Under the pieces are notes generated by a model. That model saw only the letters and a program-made list of their open reading frames with translations, searched no databases and was not told the origin of the DNA. From contig NZ_JAHHZM010000019.1 of the NCBI RefSeq assembly GCF_018642165.1, positions 1-64,000 of the forward strand: a stretch of DNA of 64,000 nt, in the 5' to 3' direction. The position numbers and the translations under genes were made by a program. This stretch comes from Echinicola shivajiensis (lineage in GTDB: Bacteria > Bacteroidota > Bacteroidia > Cytophagales > Cyclobacteriaceae). Below are positions 62,524 to 64,000 of this stretch, piece by piece. The number at the start of each line of letters is the position of its first letter. The first letter of the stretch is position 1.

Positions 62524-63339
62524 ATGTCTAAACTTCGTATTCTCTACGTAGCAAGTGAAATCAATCCATTTCTTCAAACCTCTGAGGTTGCCAACTTTGT
62601 CAGGGCTTTACCACAGGCCATGCAAGAGAAAGGAATGGAAATCCGTATTCTTGTTCCTAGATTTGGATTGATCAATGAAAGAAAGAACAGGTTGCATGAA
62701 GTGGTAAGACTTTCAGGAATCAACATTTCTGTCGGTGAGGAAGAAAAACCATTGATTATCAAGGTGGCTTCAATCCCTAACGCGAAACTTCAAGTATATT
62801 TTATTGACAATGAAGACTATTTTCAGAGGAAAAGCGTTTTCTTTGACAAACAAGAAAAATTCTATGAAGACAATGACGAAAGAGCCATTTTCTTCTGTAA
62901 AGGAGTAATTGAAACAGTTAAAAAATTAGGCTGGGCGCCAGACGTTGTTCACTGTAATGACTGGATGACGAGTCTGATTCCATTATACCTAAAAACGACC
63001 TATAAAAACGAACCGTTGTTCAAAGACACAAAATCAGTCTTTACTATTTATAATAACGGATTTAATCATAAATTTGGCGATGATTTGTTGGAGAAAGTAA
63101 AAATGGTTGACATTGATGACAGCATCCTTGCTCCTTTAAAGTCTAAGGACTATGAAGGCTTCCTTAAAATAGGAATGGAATATGCAGATGTGGTTATCAA
63201 GGGCGATGAAATCTCTGACAGTCTGAATCAAATCATTGAAGAGTGCTCTAAAGATAAAAAGTGTGAGATTAACAACGAAGAAGAAGAAGAACAACTTTTT
63301 GAAAGTTACTACAACATCTATACGGACCTGGCAGGCTAA
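62524..63339 (+). CDS. Short glycogen/starch synthase-like protein (GT5 N-terminal domain only)
   Basis: A 271-residue protein that matches only the N-terminal starch-synthase domain of GT5 enzymes. The domain order can be followed (LRILYVASEINPFLQTS, DVVHCNDWMTSLIPLYLK). The second, GT1-type domain is missing, and the ADP-glucose motif KTGG is replaced by QTSE at residues 18-21. The short form next to panC/panD recurs in Bacteroidota as I recall it, so it is probably a conserved protein and not a broken gene. It may bind a sugar nucleotide or act as a partner rather than a polymerase. Confidence 0.8.
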   Translation: MSKLRILYVASEINPFLQTSEVANFVRALPQAMQEKGMEIRILVPRFGLINERKNRLHEVVRLSGINISVGEEEKPLIIKVASIPNAKLQVYFIDNEDYFQRKSVFFDKQEKFYEDNDERAIFFCKGVIETVKKLGWAPDVVHCNDWMTSLIPLYLKTTYKNEPLFKDTKSVFTIYNNGFNHKFGDDLLEKVKMVDIDDSILAPLKSKDYEGFLKIGMEYADVVIKGDEISDSLNQIIEECSKDKKCEINNEEEEEQLFESYYNIYTDLAG

Positions 63340-64000
63340 GCTTGCTGGTCTCTTATTAGTTTCTACCACGTTAAATAGTTCCTGTACCGATCCTTCTGAT
63401 GTTGGATTGATATTGGACCCAGATATAAATCAGATAGGGGTTTTCTACGCAGAAATACCCCTTTCTGCTTATTTGGTGGATGTAGATTCTATGAATACCA
63501 CCAATCCATTCCGATTAGTAGTCGGAGGCGATAATAGTGAGTATTTCGGTAGGACCGAATCTATCGGTTATAGTAGGATGAGCTTTGATCCTGATAGGAC
63601 CAAACCAAGTACCGACGCCATTTTTGACTCGGCCAGATTCAATTTAAATATCACCTCCTTGACGGCAGAAGATTTAGACAACCTCAAAAGCTTTTCTGCC
63701 CATAAACTCACGGAACCGATATTAGATACCACTTATTATAATTTCGATCACTTAGATTACGAGGAAAGTCCCTTTGCTGCCGGATCTTTTATGCTAAAGG
63801 AAAATTCCGACACATTGGTAGCCATGAATATGGATGAAGCCTTCGCAATGGATCTTTTCACTAAGCTGCAAAATGATGATCCTGTCTTTAATAATATTTT
63901 TTCATTTAGAAATTACTTCCCTGGTTTTGCCCTAAAGGGAAATCCTGACGAAGAAACTGCTATCAACGTATCCGCTGGAGAAGCTACCGGGATCAAAATT
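63299..64000 (+). CDS. DUF4270 family lipoprotein, 3' end outside window
   Basis: An open frame of 234 codons that runs off the right edge. A signal region begins LKVTTTSIRTWQAK and contains LAGLLLVSTTL before Cys29 in a NSSC site. The mature start (CTDPSDVGL) and the following strands resemble the Bacteroidota DUF4270 lipoproteins, which often follow the short glycogen-synthase-like gene. No ATG is available: a TTG at 63299 is the best start and overlaps the upstream gene by 41 nt, so translation may be coupled. The function is unknown. Confidence 0.75.
   Translation, partial: MKVTTTSIRTWQAKLAGLLLVSTTLNSSCTDPSDVGLILDPDINQIGVFYAEIPLSAYLVDVDSMNTTNPFRLVVGGDNSEYFGRTESIGYSRMSFDPDRTKPSTDAIFDSARFNLNITSLTAEDLDNLKSFSAHKLTEPILDTTYYNFDHLDYEESPFAAGSFMLKENSDTLVAMNMDEAFAMDLFTKLQNDDPVFNNIFSFRNYFPGFALKGNPDEETAINVSAGEATGIKI

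Noticed and set aside
62524-63339. Short glycogen synthase as a broken pseudogene
   Set aside because: The frame is intact, has its own promoter, and the short form recurs beside pan genes in Bacteroidota as I recall it; no remnant of the missing domain follows.

Overview
The window reads as an ordinary chromosomal stretch of a Bacteroidota bacterium, most likely order Cytophagales and near the Cyclobacteriaceae (Algoriphagus/Echinicola/Cyclobacterium type). The reasons are the AT-rich sequence, promoters of the Bacteroidota form (TTG, about 19 nt, TAnnTTTG), Bacteroidota-specific families (DUF4270 and DUF4783 proteins, the short glycogen-synthase-like protein beside panC/panD, LytTR two-component systems with LytS-type kinases), AsmA-like proteins and a bacterial geranylgeranylglyceryl phosphate synthase. 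Nearly all of it is coding. I see no insertion sequence, prophage, CRISPR array, tRNA or rRNA.

Layout. The left edge carries two tandem leftward promoters that probably serve a strongly expressed operon outside the window. From 0.4 to 14.3 kb, minus-strand genes cover envelope and housekeeping work: an AsmA-like protein, an inositol-phosphatase/RsmI/PCD/DUF493 operon, the periplasmic foldase PpiD, and a block with a CBS/CorC protein, LptC, a TPR protein, an outer-membrane barrel and CoaX. From 14.5 to 23.4 kb lie AnmK, an amino-acid dehydrogenase, a NhaD-type antiporter, GpmI, NadC and a LytTR protein with a dead receiver domain. From 23.5 to 32.6 kb the minus strand holds an ABC exporter, an M14 peptidase, aspartate kinase, lumazine synthase, PDH E1 alpha and a GH43 enzyme. 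RecF, MtgA and HflX follow. A fold-back repeat fills the space between the ends of recF and mtgA.

From 36.4 to 45.8 kb the plus strand carries a small polysaccharide group (RfbC, CpsB-like phosphatase, epimerase), a TPR protein, phosphosulfolactate synthase (ComA), a DUF368 undecaprenyl-phosphate translocase, AroE, a PLP decarboxylase and a PIN-PhoH protein. From 45.8 to 55 kb the minus strand has two LytTR regulators with a LytS kinase, UvrA, a second AsmA-like protein, a lytic transglycosylase and a LOG-family protein. From 55.6 to 64 kb there is a holin-like/YtxH-like/GGGPS operon, an AraC regulator, an acyl-CoA dehydrogenase, the panC-panD-flippase-like-metallopeptidase operon, and a divergent pair of a glycogen-synthase-like protein and a DUF4270 lipoprotein cut by the window end.

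How the genes fit together. Much of the window serves the cell envelope: cell-wall recycling and synthesis (AnmK, MtgA, lytic transglycosylase), LPS transport (LptC), carrier-lipid recycling (DUF368), outer-membrane protein folding (PpiD) and AsmA-like proteins. PanC, PanD and CoaX belong to pantothenate and CoA synthesis. ComA and GGGPS, two enzymes best known from archaea, point to sulfonate and ether-lipid chemistry. I found no clearly new multi-gene system. The most useful leads are the ComA/PLP-decarboxylase neighbourhood, the GGGPS operon, the degenerate glycogen-synthase-like and receiver proteins, the fold-back repeat at the recF end, and several promoter and terminator oddities, including likely leaderless genes and a terminator-like hairpin inside a coding region.
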